Position numbers and translations under genes: made by a program
In this document: piece by piece, positions 45,252 to 55,108 of the stretch
Numbering within the stretch: position 1 is the first letter of the stretch
Layout of the letters: each line of letters opens with the position of its first letter
The notes under the pieces: model-generated
Told to the model about the DNA's origin: nothing
The model's input: the letters and a program-made list of their open reading frames with translations, nothing else
Database searches by the model: none
Assembly (NCBI RefSeq): GCF_000463115.2
Contig: NZ_AWFX01000049.1
Coordinates: 62,001-126,000, forward strand
Origin: Franconibacter helveticus LMG 23732
GTDB taxonomy: Bacteria; Pseudomonadota; Gammaproteobacteria; Enterobacterales; Enterobacteriaceae
Reading direction: 5' to 3'
DNA length: 64,000 nucleotides

Positions 45252-47027
45252 TTGCGATTATTTGCTCAGTTAAGCTGGTATTTCGGCCGGGAGTGGCGAC
45301 GCTATCTCGGCGCCGTAGCCCTGCTTATCATTATCGCCATTCTGCAACTCATACCGCCGAAGCTGGTAGGTGTGATTGTGGATGGCGTAACCCAACGCCA
45401 TTACACCGCCGGGCAGATCCTGCAATGGACAGGCGTGATGGTGGCGATTGCGGTCGTTGTCTATCTGTTGCGCTATGTCTGGCGCGTACTGCTGTTCGGA
45501 GCCTCTTATCAACTGGCCGTTGAACTGCGCCGGGATTTTTATCGCCAGCTCAGCCGCCAGCATCCGGAATTTTATCTGCGTCATCGCACTGGCGATTTAA
45601 TGGCGCGCGCCACCAACGACGTTGACCGCGTAGTCTTTGCCGCCGGCGAAGGGGTATTAACGCTGGTGGATTCGCTGGTGATGGGCTGCGCGGTGCTGAT
45701 AGTCATGAGCACGCAGATAAGCTGGCAGCTTACGCTGCTGGCGCTGTTGCCGATGCCGGTTATGGCGATGGTGATTAAGCGTTACGGCGACCAGTTGCAC
45801 CAGCGCTTCAAGGCGGCGCAGGCGGCGTTCTCCTCGCTTAACGATCGCACCCAGGAGAGCATGACCAGCATCCGCATGATTAAAGCGTTCGGCCTTGAAG
45901 ACCGCCAGTCGGCGCTCTTCGCCGAAGATGCCCGCGAGACAGGGCAAAAAAACCTGCGGGTGGCGCGAGTCGACGCCCGCTTTGACCCGACGATTTACAT
46001 CGCTATCGGCATGGCGAACCTGCTGGCAATCGGCGGCGGCAGCTGGATGGTAATGAACGGCACGCTGACGCTCGGCCAGCTCACCAGCTTTACTATGTAT
46101 CTGGGGCTGATGATCTGGCCGATGCTGGCGCTGGCCTGGATGTTTAATATCGTCGAGCGCGGCAGCGCCGCTTACAGCCGTATTCGCGCCACGCTTGCGG
46201 AAGCGCCGGTCGTGAATGACGGTAACGAAAGCGCGCCGCCGGAGCGCGGCGAACTGCGCGTCGCCATTCGCGCGTTCCGCTATCCGCAAACCACGCAGCC
46301 GACGCTGCAAAATCTCAACTTCACCCTGAAGCCGGGGCAGATGCTGGGGCTTTGCGGGCCGACGGGCGCCGGAAAAAGCACGGTGCTGACGCTTATCCAG
46401 CGCCATTTTGACGTCGATGAAGGCGATATTCGCTTTCACGATATTCCGCTGCCGCGGCTGAAGCTGGACGACTGGCGCGCGCGGCTCGCGGTTGTGAACC
46501 AGACGCCATTTCTCTTTTCAGACACCGTAGCGAACAACATCGCCCTCGGCAAACCGGAAGCCACGCAGCAGGAAATCGAGCATGTGGCGAAGCTCGCCTG
46601 CGTGCATGACGACATTCTGCGCCTGCCGCAAGGGTACGATACCGAAGTGGGTGAGCGCGGCGTTATGCTTTCCGGCGGGCAAAAACAGCGAATCTCTATT
46701 GCCAGGGCGCTGCTGCTGAATGCGGAAATGCTGATTCTTGATGATGCGCTTTCCGCCGTGGACGGCCGCACTGAACACCAGATCCTGCATAATCTGCGCC
46801 AGTGGGGAGAGGATCGCACCGTTATCATCAGCGCGCACCGCCTTTCAGCGCTGACCGAAGCAAGCGAAATCCTGGTGTTGCAACATGGCCATGTGGCCCA
46901 GCGCGGCCAGCACGAACAGCTGGCGAGCCAGCCGGGCTGGTATCGCGATATGTACCGCTATCAACAGCTTGAAGCGGCGCTGGACGACGCGCCGGAAGAA
47001 AACCCACAGGAGGCGCTGGATGCGTAA
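45252..47027 (+). CDS. mdlA: ABC transporter permease/ATPase MdlA (SmdA)
   Basis: MdlA is a half-transporter of the multidrug exporter type, probably forming a heterodimer with MdlB. The 591-residue product starts at a TTG ([17 protein letters not shown], as in E. coli), preceded by CAGGA. Six membrane helices fill about residues 20-300. The nucleotide-binding domain has Walker [10 protein letters not shown] near residue 375, signature [16 protein letters not shown] and Walker [14 protein letters not shown]. The last base pairs overlap mdlB by 8 bases, so the two are co-translated. Confidence 0.96.
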   Translation: MRLFAQLSWYFGREWRRYLGAVALLIIIAILQLIPPKLVGVIVDGVTQRHYTAGQILQWTGVMVAIAVVVYLLRYVWRVLLFGASYQLAVELRRDFYRQLSRQHPEFYLRHRTGDLMARATNDVDRVVFAAGEGVLTLVDSLVMGCAVLIVMSTQISWQLTLLALLPMPVMAMVIKRYGDQLHQRFKAAQAAFSSLNDRTQESMTSIRMIKAFGLEDRQSALFAEDARETGQKNLRVARVDARFDPTIYIAIGMANLLAIGGGSWMVMNGTLTLGQLTSFTMYLGLMIWPMLALAWMFNIVERGSAAYSRIRATLAEAPVVNDGNESAPPERGELRVAIRAFRYPQTTQPTLQNLNFTLKPGQMLGLCGPTGAGKSTVLTLIQRHFDVDEGDIRFHDIPLPRLKLDDWRARLAVVNQTPFLFSDTVANNIALGKPEATQQEIEHVAKLACVHDDILRLPQGYDTEVGERGVMLSGGQKQRISIARALLLNAEMLILDDALSAVDGRTEHQILHNLRQWGEDRTVIISAHRLSALTEASEILVLQHGHVAQRGQHEQLASQPGWYRDMYRYQQLEAALDDAPEENPQEALDA

Positions 47028-48798
47028 CTTTGGTCAACTCTGGCCGACGTTAAAACGTCTGCTGGCGTATGGCAATCCCTGGCGCAAACCGCTTTCCATG
47101 GCGGTCGTGATGCTTTGGGTGGCTGCTGCGGCCGAAGTCAGCGGCCCGGCGCTTATCAGCTACTTTATTGATAATCTCGTGGCGCAACACCGCATGCCGC
47201 TTGCGCTGGTGAGCGGCCTGGCGGCGGTTTACATTTTGCTGCAACTGCTGGCCGCCGGGCTGCATTACTGGCAGGCGCTGCTGTTTAATGAAGCGGCGGT
47301 AGGCGTGGTGCAGCAGTTGCGCACCGACGCCATGGACGCCGCGCTGCGCCAGCCGCTCGGCGCCTTCGACACGCAACCGGTGGGCCAGTTGATTTCCCGC
47401 GTCACCAACGACACCGAAGTCATTCGCGATCTCTACGTCACCGTTGTGGCGACGGTGCTGCGCAGCGCGGCGCTCATCGGCGCGATGCTGGTGGCGATGT
47501 TCAGCCTCGACTGGCGCATGGCGCTGGTTGCCATCGCTATCTTCCCGGCGGTGCTGATTGTGATGCTGATTTATCAGCGCTACAGCACGCCGATAGTACG
47601 CCGGGTGCGCGCTTATCTGGCGGACATCAACGACGGCTTTAACGAAGTGATCAACGGCATGAGCGTTATTCAGCAGTTTCGCCAGCAGGCGCGCTTCGGC
47701 GAGCGGATGAATGAAGCGAGCCATTCGCACTACCTGGCGCGTATGCAGACGCTGCGCCTGGATGGTTTCCTGCTTCGCCCGCTGTTGAGCCTCTTTTCCG
47801 CGCTGGTGCTCTGCGGTCTGCTGATGCTGTTCGGCTTTACTTCCGTCGGCACAATTGAGGTGGGGGTGCTGTATGCCTTCATCAGCTACCTTGGGCGGCT
47901 CAATGAACCGCTAATCGAACTCACCACCCAGCAGTCGATACTGCAACAGGCGGTGGTAGCGGGCGAGCGCGTTTTTGAGCTGATGGACAGGCCGCGCCAG
48001 AACTATGGCGAGGATGAACGCCCGCTGCAAAGCGGATCGATCGATATTGATAATGTCTCGTTTGCCTATCGCGACGATCGGCTGGTTTTGCAGGATATCG
48101 ATCTGCGCGTGCCGTCACGCCATTTCGTCGCGCTGGTCGGCCATACCGGCAGCGGCAAAAGCACGCTGGCGAACCTGTTGATGGGCTATTACCCGCTTAC
48201 CCGCGGCGAAATCCGTCTTGACGGCAGGCCGCTCCATAGCCTGAGCCACGGCGTGCTGCGCCAGGGCGTGGCGATGGTGCAGCAAGACCCGGTGGTGCTG
48301 GCGGACTCGTTCTTCGCCAACGTGACGCTGGGGCGCGACATCAGCGAAGCGCAGGTCTGGCAGGCGCTGGAAACCGTTCAACTGGCGGAGCTGGCGCGCG
48401 GCATGGCCCAGGGCATCCATACCCGGCTTGGCGAGCAGGGGAACAACCTCTCGGTGGGGCAAAAACAGCTGCTGGCGATGGCGCGGGTGCTGGTCGATAC
48501 GCCGCAAATCCTTATTCTGGATGAAGCCACGGCCAATATTGATTCCGGCACCGAGCAGGCCATTCAGCAGGCGCTGGCGGCAGTACGCGAACGCACCACG
48601 CTGGTGGTTATCGCCCACCGCCTTTCTACTATTGTGGAAGCGGATACCATCATGGTGTTGCATCGCGGTCAGGCCGTTGAACGCGGTACGCACCAGGCGT
48701 TGCTCGCCGCGAAAGGGCGGTACTGGCAGATGTATCAGCTCCAGCTGGCGGGCGAAGAGCTTGAAGCCAGCGGGCGTGAAGAGTCGCTTATCGCCTGA
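47020..48798 (+). CDS. mdlB: ABC transporter permease/ATPase MdlB (SmdB)
   Basis: MdlB is the partner half-transporter. Starting at the ATG that overlaps the mdlA stop ([18 protein letters not shown]) gives 592 residues, the E. coli length; an in-frame extension into mdlA is not conserved. Walker A is GHTGSGKST near residue 375. The signature is [14 protein letters not shown], with valine in place of the first glycine, and Walker B is [14 protein letters not shown]. The deviant signature beside the canonical one of MdlA points to an asymmetric heterodimer. The substrate is not known. Confidence 0.96.
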   Translation: MRNFGQLWPTLKRLLAYGNPWRKPLSMAVVMLWVAAAAEVSGPALISYFIDNLVAQHRMPLALVSGLAAVYILLQLLAAGLHYWQALLFNEAAVGVVQQLRTDAMDAALRQPLGAFDTQPVGQLISRVTNDTEVIRDLYVTVVATVLRSAALIGAMLVAMFSLDWRMALVAIAIFPAVLIVMLIYQRYSTPIVRRVRAYLADINDGFNEVINGMSVIQQFRQQARFGERMNEASHSHYLARMQTLRLDGFLLRPLLSLFSALVLCGLLMLFGFTSVGTIEVGVLYAFISYLGRLNEPLIELTTQQSILQQAVVAGERVFELMDRPRQNYGEDERPLQSGSIDIDNVSFAYRDDRLVLQDIDLRVPSRHFVALVGHTGSGKSTLANLLMGYYPLTRGEIRLDGRPLHSLSHGVLRQGVAMVQQDPVVLADSFFANVTLGRDISEAQVWQALETVQLAELARGMAQGIHTRLGEQGNNLSVGQKQLLAMARVLVDTPQILILDEATANIDSGTEQAIQQALAAVRERTTLVVIAHRLSTIVEADTIMVLHRGQAVERGTHQALLAAKGRYWQMYQLQLAGEELEASGREESLIA

Positions 48799-48860
48799 TG
48801 CACTAAAAAAACGCGCCGCACCCGCCGCTTGCTTCGCTGGTGCAAAATTGCAACGCACCC

Positions 48861-48877
48861 TGCACCAGCATGGTGCG
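48861..48877. promoter_or_regulatory. NtrC enhancer site of glnK-amtB
   Basis: TGCACCAGCATGGTGCG matches the NtrC dyad TGCACC-N5-GGTGCA at all but the last base. It is centred about 140 bases before the predicted transcription start. A further GGTGCAAAATTGC stretch at 48838 may be part of a second, weaker site. Confidence 0.82.
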
Positions 48878-48983
48878 TTTTTGCTTTCCAGGAACAATCT
48901 GAATCCCGGTCACACTTTTCTCTTACGTATTCACTGCGTGAATGCCCGCCCGCAGCAGGCGAAATCCCTCGCTTCATCATTCC

Positions 48984-48999
48984 TGGCACGCCGCTTGCT
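48984..48999 (+). promoter_or_regulatory. sigma-54 promoter of glnK-amtB
   Basis: TGGCAC-GCCGC-TTGCT is a perfect -24/-12 RpoN promoter. With the NtrC site upstream this gives nitrogen-limitation control, as known for E. coli glnK-amtB. Transcription should begin near 49010. Confidence 0.92.
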
Positions 49000-49050
49000 T
49001 TAGTTCATGCGTTAGCTGCGGCCATTACCCAATTCGACTGGAGGGGATTT

Positions 49051-49389
49051 ATGAAGCTGGTTACCGTGGTAATCAAACCATTCAAACTGGAAGACGTGCG
49101 CGAGGCGCTCTCTTCAATTGGCATTCAGGGCCTGACGGTGACCGAGGTGAAAGGCTTTGGCCGCCAGAAAGGCCACGCCGAGCTATACCGCGGTGCCGAG
49201 TACAGCGTTAACTTCCTGCCCAAAGTGAAGATTGACGTTGCCATTGCAGACGATCAGCTCGATGAAGTGATTGATGTAATCAGTAAGGCTGCCTACACCG
49301 GCAAAATTGGCGACGGCAAAATTTTCGTAGCCGAGCTGCAACGCGTGATTCGTATTCGTACCGGCGAAGCCGACGAAGCGGCACTGTAA
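49051..49389 (+). CDS. glnK: nitrogen regulatory protein P-II GlnK
   Basis: GlnK is a PII protein that binds ATP, ADP and 2-oxoglutarate, is uridylylated by GlnD, and blocks AmtB when ammonium rises. The product from ATG 49051 (MKLVTVVIKPFKLEDVREAL) is 112 residues. The T-loop GHAELYRGAEYSVNFLPK contains the uridylylated Tyr51, and the C-terminal signature TGKIGDGKIFV is intact. A GGAGGGGATTT ribosome binding site supports this start. amtB follows 28 bases downstream. Confidence 0.98.
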   Translation: MKLVTVVIKPFKLEDVREALSSIGIQGLTVTEVKGFGRQKGHAELYRGAEYSVNFLPKVKIDVAIADDQLDEVIDVISKAAYTGKIGDGKIFVAELQRVIRIRTGEADEAAL

Positions 49390-49417
49390 CTGGCCAACCG
49401 TGACAGGAATGGAAAAG

Positions 49418-50704
49418 ATGAAACACACAGCACTGAAATCTGGCCTCGGCCTGCTTGCGCTTCTGCCTGGCCTTGCCATGGCCGCTCCGGCGGTGGCAGA
49501 CAAAGCGGACAACGCTTTTATGATGATCTGCACCGCGCTGGTGCTCTTTATGACTGTGCCTGGCCTCGCGCTCTTTTACGGCGGCCTGCTGCGCGGTAAA
49601 AACGTCCTCTCTATGCTGACGCAGGTTTCCGTGACTTTCGCGCTGGTCTGCATTCTCTGGGTGGTTTACGGATACTCGCTGGCGTTTGGCGCGGGCGGCA
49701 GCTTCTTCGGCAACCTGAACTGGATCCTGCTGAAAGGCATTAACATCACCGATCTGATGGGGAGTTTCTACCAGTACATCCACGTGGCGTTCCAGGGCTC
49801 GTTTGCCTGTATCACCGTGGGGCTGATTGTCGGCGCGCTGGCGGAACGTATCCGTTTCTCCGCCGTGCTTATCTTTGTGGTGGTGTGGCTGACGCTTTCT
49901 TATGTGCCTGTCGCGCATATGGTCTGGGGCGGCGGCCTGCTGGCCTCTCACGGCGCGCTGGATTTCGCAGGCGGCACCGTTGTGCATATTAACGCGGCGG
50001 TAGCGGGCTTGGTGGGCGCTTACCTCGTGGGCAAACGCGTAGGGTTCGGCAAAGAGGCGTTCAAGCCGCATAACCTGCCGATGGTCTTTATCGGCACCGC
50101 GATCCTCTATTTTGGCTGGTTTGGCTTCAACGCCGGCTCTGCAAGTGCTGCGAACGAAATCGCCGGTCTTGCTTTCGTGAACACCGTGGTGGCGACCGCT
50201 GCGGCAATCCTCGCCTGGGTATTCGGCGAATGGGCGCTGCGCGGCAAACCTTCTCTGCTGGGCGCCTGCTCCGGCGCAATCGCCGGGCTGGTAGGCGTTA
50301 CCCCGGCTTGCGGCTACATCGGCGTCGGCGGCTCATTAATTGTGGGCGTCGCAGCGGGCCTCGCAGGGCTGTGGGGCGTCACCATGCTGAAGCGCTGGCT
50401 GCGCGTGGATGACCCGTGCGACGTGTTCGGCGTGCATGGCGTGTGCGGTATCGTAGGTTGCATCCTGACCGGCGTATTTGCGGCCAGCTCGCTTGGCGGC
50501 GTGGGTTATGCAGAAGGCGTGACCATGGGGCACCAGGTGCTGGTGCAGCTTGAAAGTATTGCGGTTACCGTGGTCTGGTCCGGCGTGGTCGCGTTCATCG
50601 GCTACAAACTGGCGGATATGACGGTTGGCCTGCGCGTACCGGAAGACCAGGAGCGCGAAGGTCTGGACGTCAACAGCCACGGCGAGAACGCTTACAACGC
50701 ATAA
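49418..50704 (+). CDS. amtB: ammonium transporter AmtB
   Basis: AmtB is the trimeric inner-membrane channel for ammonium. The start MKHTALKSGLGLLALLPGLA gives 428 residues with a cleavable signal peptide ending near AMAA. Eleven membrane helices follow. The twin pore histidines lie in GGTVVHINAAVAGLVG and CDVFGVHGVCGIVGC. A GTG six codons upstream is unlikely because it precedes the conserved start. It is co-transcribed with glnK. Confidence 0.97.
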   Translation: MKHTALKSGLGLLALLPGLAMAAPAVADKADNAFMMICTALVLFMTVPGLALFYGGLLRGKNVLSMLTQVSVTFALVCILWVVYGYSLAFGAGGSFFGNLNWILLKGINITDLMGSFYQYIHVAFQGSFACITVGLIVGALAERIRFSAVLIFVVVWLTLSYVPVAHMVWGGGLLASHGALDFAGGTVVHINAAVAGLVGAYLVGKRVGFGKEAFKPHNLPMVFIGTAILYFGWFGFNAGSASAANEIAGLAFVNTVVATAAAILAWVFGEWALRGKPSLLGACSGAIAGLVGVTPACGYIGVGGSLIVGVAAGLAGLWGVTMLKRWLRVDDPCDVFGVHGVCGIVGCILTGVFAASSLGGVGYAEGVTMGHQVLVQLESIAVTVVWSGVVAFIGYKLADMTVGLRVPEDQEREGLDVNSHGENAYNA

Positions 50705-50731
50705 GTTAAGTATTGAGTATCTCCTTAGCCC

Positions 50732-50761
50732 AAAACCTCCCGCTTGCGGGAGGTTTTTTTA
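50732..50761 (+). terminator. rho-independent terminator after amtB
   Basis: AAAACCTCCCG and CGGGAGGTTTT pair around CTTG and run into seven T. Confidence 0.93.
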
Positions 50762-50842
50762 TGGGGGAGGCAGAGTGCGCGGGCAGGGCGGATGAGCGTA
50801 AGCGCGGTCCGCCGTTTTCTTTGTCGCGCAGAGTCACGCAGG

Positions 50843-51703
50843 TTAACTGCGTTTCCTCATTACCCCTTCCTGCACGGTGGAGGCCACCAGCTTGCCGTCC
50901 ATACTCCAGAACTCGCCGCGCACAAAACCGCGCGCGCTGGAAGCGGAGGTGCTTTCCACGCTGTAGAGCAGCCACTCGTTCATGTTGAAAGGGCGATGGA
51001 ACCACATGGAATGGTCGATAGTCGCCACCTGCATGCCAGGCTCCAGGAAACCCACGCCGTGCGGTTGCAGCGCCACCACCAGAAAGTTGAAATCAGAAGC
51101 GTAGCCGAGCAGCGACTGATGAACGCGGAAATCGTCAGGCATGGCGCCGCTGGCGCGGATCCAGACCTGGCGCGCAGGCTCTGCCACATGCCCTTTAAGC
51201 GGGTTATGAAACTCTACCGGGCGGATCTCCAGCGGCTTATCGCACATGAACTTCTCTTTTACCTGCGGCGGCAGAAATTTTTCCAGCGCGCGGGCGATGT
51301 CGGTTTCTGATTTCAACCCTTCCGGTGAAGGCGCTGAGGGCATGGTTTTCTGGTGCTCAAACCCTTCTTCCGGCGCCTGGAACGAGGCGGTCATATAAAA
51401 AATAGGCTTGCCGTTCTGAATGGCCGCCACGCGACGGGCGCTGAAGCTGTTGCCGTCGCGCAGCACTTCGACGTCATAGACAATCGGCTTCTGGCTGTCG
51501 CCCGGGCGCAGAAAATAGCTGTGGAAAGAGTGCACCAGGCGCTCTGCCGGTACGGTTTCTTTCGCTGCATAAAGCGCCTGCCCGACGACCTGGCCGCCAA
51601 ACACCTGGCGCAGGCCTAAATCTTCGCTCTGGCCGCGAAACAGCCCTTCTTCAATTTTTTCCAGATTTAACAGTGACAGCAGGTTGCTCAGCGCCTGACT
51701 CAT
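50843..51703 (-). CDS. tesB: acyl-CoA thioesterase II
   Basis: TesB hydrolyses medium- and long-chain acyl-CoA to free fatty acids. The 286-residue protein is a tandem hot-dog fold: the first repeat has [19 protein letters not shown] and [13 protein letters not shown], the second has [20 protein letters not shown] followed by [10 protein letters not shown]. Length and position beside amtB and ybaY match E. coli. Confidence 0.97.
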   Translation of the reverse strand: MSQALSNLLSLLNLEKIEEGLFRGQSEDLGLRQVFGGQVVGQALYAAKETVPAERLVHSFHSYFLRPGDSQKPIVYDVEVLRDGNSFSARRVAAIQNGKPIFYMTASFQAPEEGFEHQKTMPSAPSPEGLKSETDIARALEKFLPPQVKEKFMCDKPLEIRPVEFHNPLKGHVAEPARQVWIRASGAMPDDFRVHQSLLGYASDFNFLVVALQPHGVGFLEPGMQVATIDHSMWFHRPFNMNEWLLYSVESTSASSARGFVRGEFWSMDGKLVASTVQEGVMRKRS

Positions 51704-51926
51704 AACGGGTCCTCAACAACAAAAAAAAGCACAGCGGTGCCGGGAAAGTAAGGTGAGTATAACGCAGAACGGTAACTGGTCAGAGGGGTGGAATTGTCTT
51801 AATGGCGGGCCAATACCAGGCGAAAATCAGTGACCTGTGCCACACTTAGCACGACAAGCAAGTTCTGACCACTCACTTCTGGTGAGTTATCGCGCTCACT
51901 GGTGCATTGAAAATAAGGAGAACGCA

Positions 51927-52499
51927 ATGAAACTCGTGCACATGTTAAGTGGTTTAGCGGTTGCGGTTGCTCTGGCGGGTTGCGCACAGGATAAAAGCGC
52001 GGACATAGCGGTCCCGGCGCCGAATCCGAACACAGCTGGCGTGGCGACGCAGCCGGTAATCAAACAGCCTAACGTTTCAGGTACAGTCTGGATCCGCCAG
52101 AAAGTGGCTTTGCCGCCGGATGCGGTACTGACCGTGACGCTGGCCGACGCTTCGCAGTCTAACGCGCCTTCCCGCGTCATCGCCCAGAAAGCGGTACGCA
52201 CTGAAGGTAAGCAGGCGCCGTTTAGCTTTGTGCTGCCGTTCAACCCGGCCGACATTCAGCCGAATGCCCGCATTCTGCTGAGTGGCGCTATCTCTATCGA
52301 TAATAAAGTGGTCTTCGTGACCGATCAGGTGAAACCGGCGGTGAACCAGGGCGGCACCAAAATTGACCTGAACCTGGTTCCGGTGCAGCAGACAGCCATT
52401 CCGTTGCAGGAAGGCGGCGGCGCGGCGACTACCGTGCCGACAACCTCGCCGACGCAGGTTAACCCGTCGTCAGCGGTTCCAGCGCCAACGCAGTTCTAA
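51927..52499 (+). CDS. ybaY: YbaY family lipoprotein
   Basis: YbaY is a predicted outer-membrane lipoprotein with a YscW-like beta domain; its function is unknown. The ATG at 51927 follows AAGGAGAACGCA and gives 190 residues as in E. coli. The leader MKLVHMLSGLAVAVALAGC ends in a clear lipobox. The tail after about residue 160 is low complexity, rich in Thr, Pro and Val. Divergent from tesB. Confidence 0.94.
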   Translation: MKLVHMLSGLAVAVALAGCAQDKSADIAVPAPNPNTAGVATQPVIKQPNVSGTVWIRQKVALPPDAVLTVTLADASQSNAPSRVIAQKAVRTEGKQAPFSFVLPFNPADIQPNARILLSGAISIDNKVVFVTDQVKPAVNQGGTKIDLNLVPVQQTAIPLQEGGGAATTVPTTSPTQVNPSSAVPAPTQF

Positions 52500-52504
52500 G
52501 CCCA

Positions 52505-52534
52505 CAAAAAACGCCTCTCCGGAGGCGTTTTTTA
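52505..52534. terminator. bidirectional terminator between ybaY and atl
   Basis: AAAAACGCCTC and GAGGCGTTTTT flank a four-base loop, with A and T runs on both sides. It lies between the convergent stops. Confidence 0.92.
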
Positions 52535-52843
52535 ATAGCGCCAGCGGTAGCGCGCCAGGTCAATCTGCCCGCTGCCCGACACCTGTATGCCCTCAGAAAG
52601 CAACGCCTGCCGCTGTCTTTGTAAATCTGGCCCGGTAAGTGAAATCGCGCCGTGCCGGTTCACGACCCGATGCCAGGGCAACTGGCTCCCTTGCGGCAAG
52701 CGCTTTAATACGCCGCCCACCTGCCGCGCCGCCCGCGGCGAACCCGCAAGCCTCGCCACTTCGCCATACGTCGTCACGCAGCCCTCAGGGATGGCGGCGA
52801 CAATCTGATAAACGCGCATCGGGAAACTGTCTGGGTTGTCCAT
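52532..52843 (-). CDS. atl: alkyltransferase-like DNA damage-binding protein Atl (YbaZ)
   Basis: Atl resembles the DNA-binding half of O6-alkylguanine transferase but cannot transfer alkyl groups; it flags O6-alkylguanine for nucleotide excision repair. The 103-residue product has Trp57 in LPWHRVVNRHG where active transferases have cysteine in PCHRV, the diagnostic feature. The helix SPRAARQVGGVLKRLP supplies the arginine finger. In E. coli the next gene is ffs; here a cas3 fragment intervenes. Confidence 0.95.
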   Translation of the reverse strand: MDNPDSFPMRVYQIVAAIPEGCVTTYGEVARLAGSPRAARQVGGVLKRLPQGSQLPWHRVVNRHGAISLTGPDLQRQRQALLSEGIQVSGSGQIDLARYRWRY

Positions 52844-53068
52844 GGGGCGCCTCCTTTTAATAACAGGGCTATAAGCATAAAAAAGGGTAAGCCAAAAGAG
52901 AACTGCGGCGTATGCGCCAGTAAGCTCCTTATTAATTCTGCTGAATGAAAATCAGTTAACCATTTGTAATTAAATAGTTTTTATGCACAGGAAAAATACG
53001 TTTGCGTTCACAGTACGAGGAGTGAAGCCGCCGCAAAATAGGTGAAACTTACTTCAATGGACTGATTT
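52844..53068. other. AT-rich gap between atl and the cas3 remnant
   Basis: About 225 bases without a gene. The stretch around 52930-52990 is AT-rich (AATTAAATAGTTTTTATG), unlike the flanking core genes. I found no CRISPR repeat, leader or inverted terminal repeat here. Confidence 0.5.
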
Positions 53069-54175
53069 ATGAGCCATTTTTTATACTGGGGCAAAGCACG
53101 TCAGAGTGAAAATCATCAGGGTGATGAATTTCATTTATTGCAGTGGCACTCTCTGGATGTTGCGGCCTGCGGCTACATGTTGGTAATGGAAAACCGATTT
53201 AACGCCGCGGCGATCTTCGCCGGGCTGGGGCTGGAAGACCGCCAGAAGGCGGCAGAATTTTTCGCCTGGCTGCTCTGCTGGCACGATATTGGCAAATTTG
53301 CGCGCCTGTTCCAGCAAAAGTATACCCATGAGGCGCTGGATAGCGGCCAGCGCAGCGTCAGCAACAGTCGCCACCACCACACCTTAACAGGCATGTGGCT
53401 GTGGCAACACCATCTCAGCGATGCTGTTGCAGAAAGCATCGCCAGCCCGCTTTCAGTGCGCCTGCGTAAACGCGTGCTGGATCGCTGGCTGCCTGTGGTG
53501 ATTGGTCACCACGGTCAGCCGGTATCCTGCGAGAACTGCCATAACGATTTTTTACCGAAAGATATCGAAGCCGCGCAGCGCTTCGCCAGGGAAGCGCATG
53601 CGCTGTTTCCCTCTGTCGCCTTGCCGCAGGCGTGGAGCGAAGAAAGCTGGCGAGAGCAGTTCTTATCGCAGAGCTGGCTGATTTCAGCCCTGGTGGTGCT
53701 GGCGGACTGGATTGGCTCAGGCAACCACTTTTTCCCGTGGGTTGCGAAGAATATGCCGTCAGCAGAGTACTGGCCGCGTTCTGTCGCGCAGGCGAAAAAC
53801 GCGCTGCGACTGCTGCCGGCGGCAAGCGATGTCGCGCCGTTTGAAGGTATCGACACGCTTTTTCCCTTCATCACCTGCCCAACGCCGCTTCAGCAGAAAG
53901 CGCTGGAGCTCAATATCAGCGAACCTGGCCCTCATCTGGTCATTCTTGAAGATGTTACCGGCGCGGGGAAAACCGAGGCGGCGCGATTGCGCAATAAACC
54001 GGCATCTGGCGCGGGCTTGCTTGCAATTGGCAGGGGCAGGCGACATAATGCCGCCTGCGCGTTTAACGACGCCCTCAATGGGGGCCCTGTTGGTTCTCCC
54101 GCAACGCTACTTTGTTTACCTGGTCAGGTCCGGAAGGAAGCAGCCAAAGCAAAGGACGTGTGTGCCGGGATGTAG
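53069..54175 (+). pseudogene. cas3: truncated type I-E CRISPR nuclease-helicase Cas3 (N-terminal fragment fused to ffs sequence)
   Basis: Residues 1 to about 305 resemble type I-E Cas3: FLYWGKARQ start, HD metal residues in QWHSLDVAA (His27, Asp30), CWHDIGKF (His72-Asp73), SRHHHTLTG (about 102-104), VIGHHGQP (147-148) and VLADWIGSG, then the Walker A motif EDVTGAGKTEAA at about 294-305. E. coli Cas3 is about 888 residues, so the rest of the helicase and the C-terminal domain are missing. Similarity stops near base 53983. The frame stays open by chance through the ffs promoter and most of ffs to 54175, giving a nonsense tail of about 63 residues. There are no stops or frameshifts within the HD part. 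No other cas gene and no CRISPR array is in the window. Confidence 0.85.
54021..54056 (+). promoter_or_regulatory. sigma-70 promoter of ffs
   Basis: TTGCAA (54021-54026) and CATAAT (54044-54049) are 17 bases apart. Initiation near 54056 would give a leader of about 24 bases before the mature 4.5S RNA, which in E. coli is removed by RNase P. The promoter lies wholly inside the open frame that continues from the cas3 fragment. Confidence 0.8.
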
Positions 54176-54193
54176 CTGGCAGGGCCCCCACCC
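54080..54193 (+). ncRNA. ffs: 4.5S RNA of the signal recognition particle
   Basis: The 114-base RNA begins GGGGGCCCTGTTGG and ends CAGGGCCCCCACCC, so both ends pair as in E. coli 4.5S RNA, also 114 bases. The conserved Ffh-binding domain is present: GGTCAGGTCCGGAAGGAAGC with the GGAA tetraloop, and AGCAGCCAAAGC on the other side. It binds Ffh and targets membrane proteins to FtsY and SecYEG. It is an essential gene. Its usual neighbours atl and ybaA have both been pushed away by inserted DNA. Confidence 0.98.
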
Positions 54194-54202
54194 ATTTGTG
54201 CC

Positions 54203-55108
54203 TCACCTGATTTTTAGCTCCCGCATCGCCTCCAGCAGCGCTTCCATTTTCGGCGTTAATGATTTTTTACGCGGCCAGACCAGCATCAGCGGCAGGCCTT
54301 CCACAAGCTGCTCAGGCAACAGCCGCACCAGCTCGCCTGCGGCTTCCGCTTCGCGCGTAAGCCATGTCGCCATCTGCCCAACGCCAAGCCCCGCCTTTAC
54401 CGCCGAAAGCTGCGCTTCGCCATCGCCTACTGCCATGCGCCACGGCGTCGGGCGGTCCACCGCCTGGCCGTTATCCTGCATTATGCGCCAGGCTTTATGG
54501 CTGCCGTCGGCCAGCTGATAAACAATCGCCCGGAGATGCTCTAAGTCTTTTACGTGGTTTACTGGCGGGTGCTGTTCGAGATAACCGGGCGAGGCGAAAA
54601 AAGCGCGTTGCTCTGCGCCCAGTTGCAGTGACGCGAGCATCTGCGGGTAGTCCAGCGGGCCGCCGATGCGTACGGCAAGATCTATTCCTTCATCAAACAG
54701 ATCGAGAAAGCGGTCAGAGAAAGCGAGGGTAAAGCTCAGCTCCGGGTTAGCGCTGGCGAAGCGATTAAGCAGCGGCATCGCCACTTTGCGGCCGAACGTC
54801 TGCGGCAGTGCGATATGGAGCCTGCCTGCGGGAATGCGCCGCTGCGCCGCCAGCATGGCTTCGGTTTCGCTAAGGTCGCTCAGGATGCGCTGGCACGCAT
54901 CGTAATAGGCCTGGCCTGCATCCGTTAACGTCATGCTGCGGGTGGTGCGATCAAGCAACCGCGAACCAAGGCGGCTTTCAAGTCGCGCCACGCTTTTGCT
55001 TACGGCAGACCCCGTAAGATGCAGCCGCTCGGCGGCGGCGCTGAAGCTGCCGCATTCGACGGCGGCAACAAAACAGCTGATGCCCTTGAGGCTTTCATCG
55101 GTAATCAT
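54203..55108 (-). CDS. LysR-family transcriptional regulator
   Basis: The 301-residue protein has the LysR N-terminal helix-turn-helix (CGSFSAAAERLHLTGSAVSK, residues about 19-38, then RTTRSMTLTDAGQAYYD). Its C-terminal effector domain is of the kind often named after PbgR or CrgA. It is divergent from the SDR-type reductase gene, the usual layout for a LysR regulator and its target. Its stop lies only 10 bases beyond ffs, so the insertion boundary is very close to the 3' end of the RNA gene. The effector is unknown. Confidence 0.92.
   Translation of the reverse strand: MITDESLKGISCFVAAVECGSFSAAAERLHLTGSAVSKSVARLESRLGSRLLDRTTRSMTLTDAGQAYYDACQRILSDLSETEAMLAAQRRIPAGRLHIALPQTFGRKVAMPLLNRFASANPELSFTLAFSDRFLDLFDEGIDLAVRIGGPLDYPQMLASLQLGAEQRAFFASPGYLEQHPPVNHVKDLEHLRAIVYQLADGSHKAWRIMQDNGQAVDRPTPWRMAVGDGEAQLSAVKAGLGVGQMATWLTREAEAAGELVRLLPEQLVEGLPLMLVWPRKKSLTPKMEALLEAMRELKIR

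Noticed and set aside
53986-54016. CRISPR repeat remnant before ffs (AATAAACCGG near TGGCGCGGG)
   Set aside because: The motif resembles the 3' end of an I-E repeat (ATAAACCG), but the order is wrong, there is one copy only, and it merges into the ffs promoter region. No repeat-spacer structure is visible anywhere in the window.
53984-54175. The last 63 codons of the cas3 frame as a genuine protein domain
   Set aside because: They translate the ffs promoter and the 4.5S RNA gene itself; the composition (GLLAIGRGRRHNAAC and so on) has no domain character and the DNA is explained by ffs.
53712-54518. 268-codon plus-strand frame across cas3, ffs and the LysR gene
   Set aside because: It is a shadow frame rich in Arg and Ser over three explained features, without ribosome binding site.
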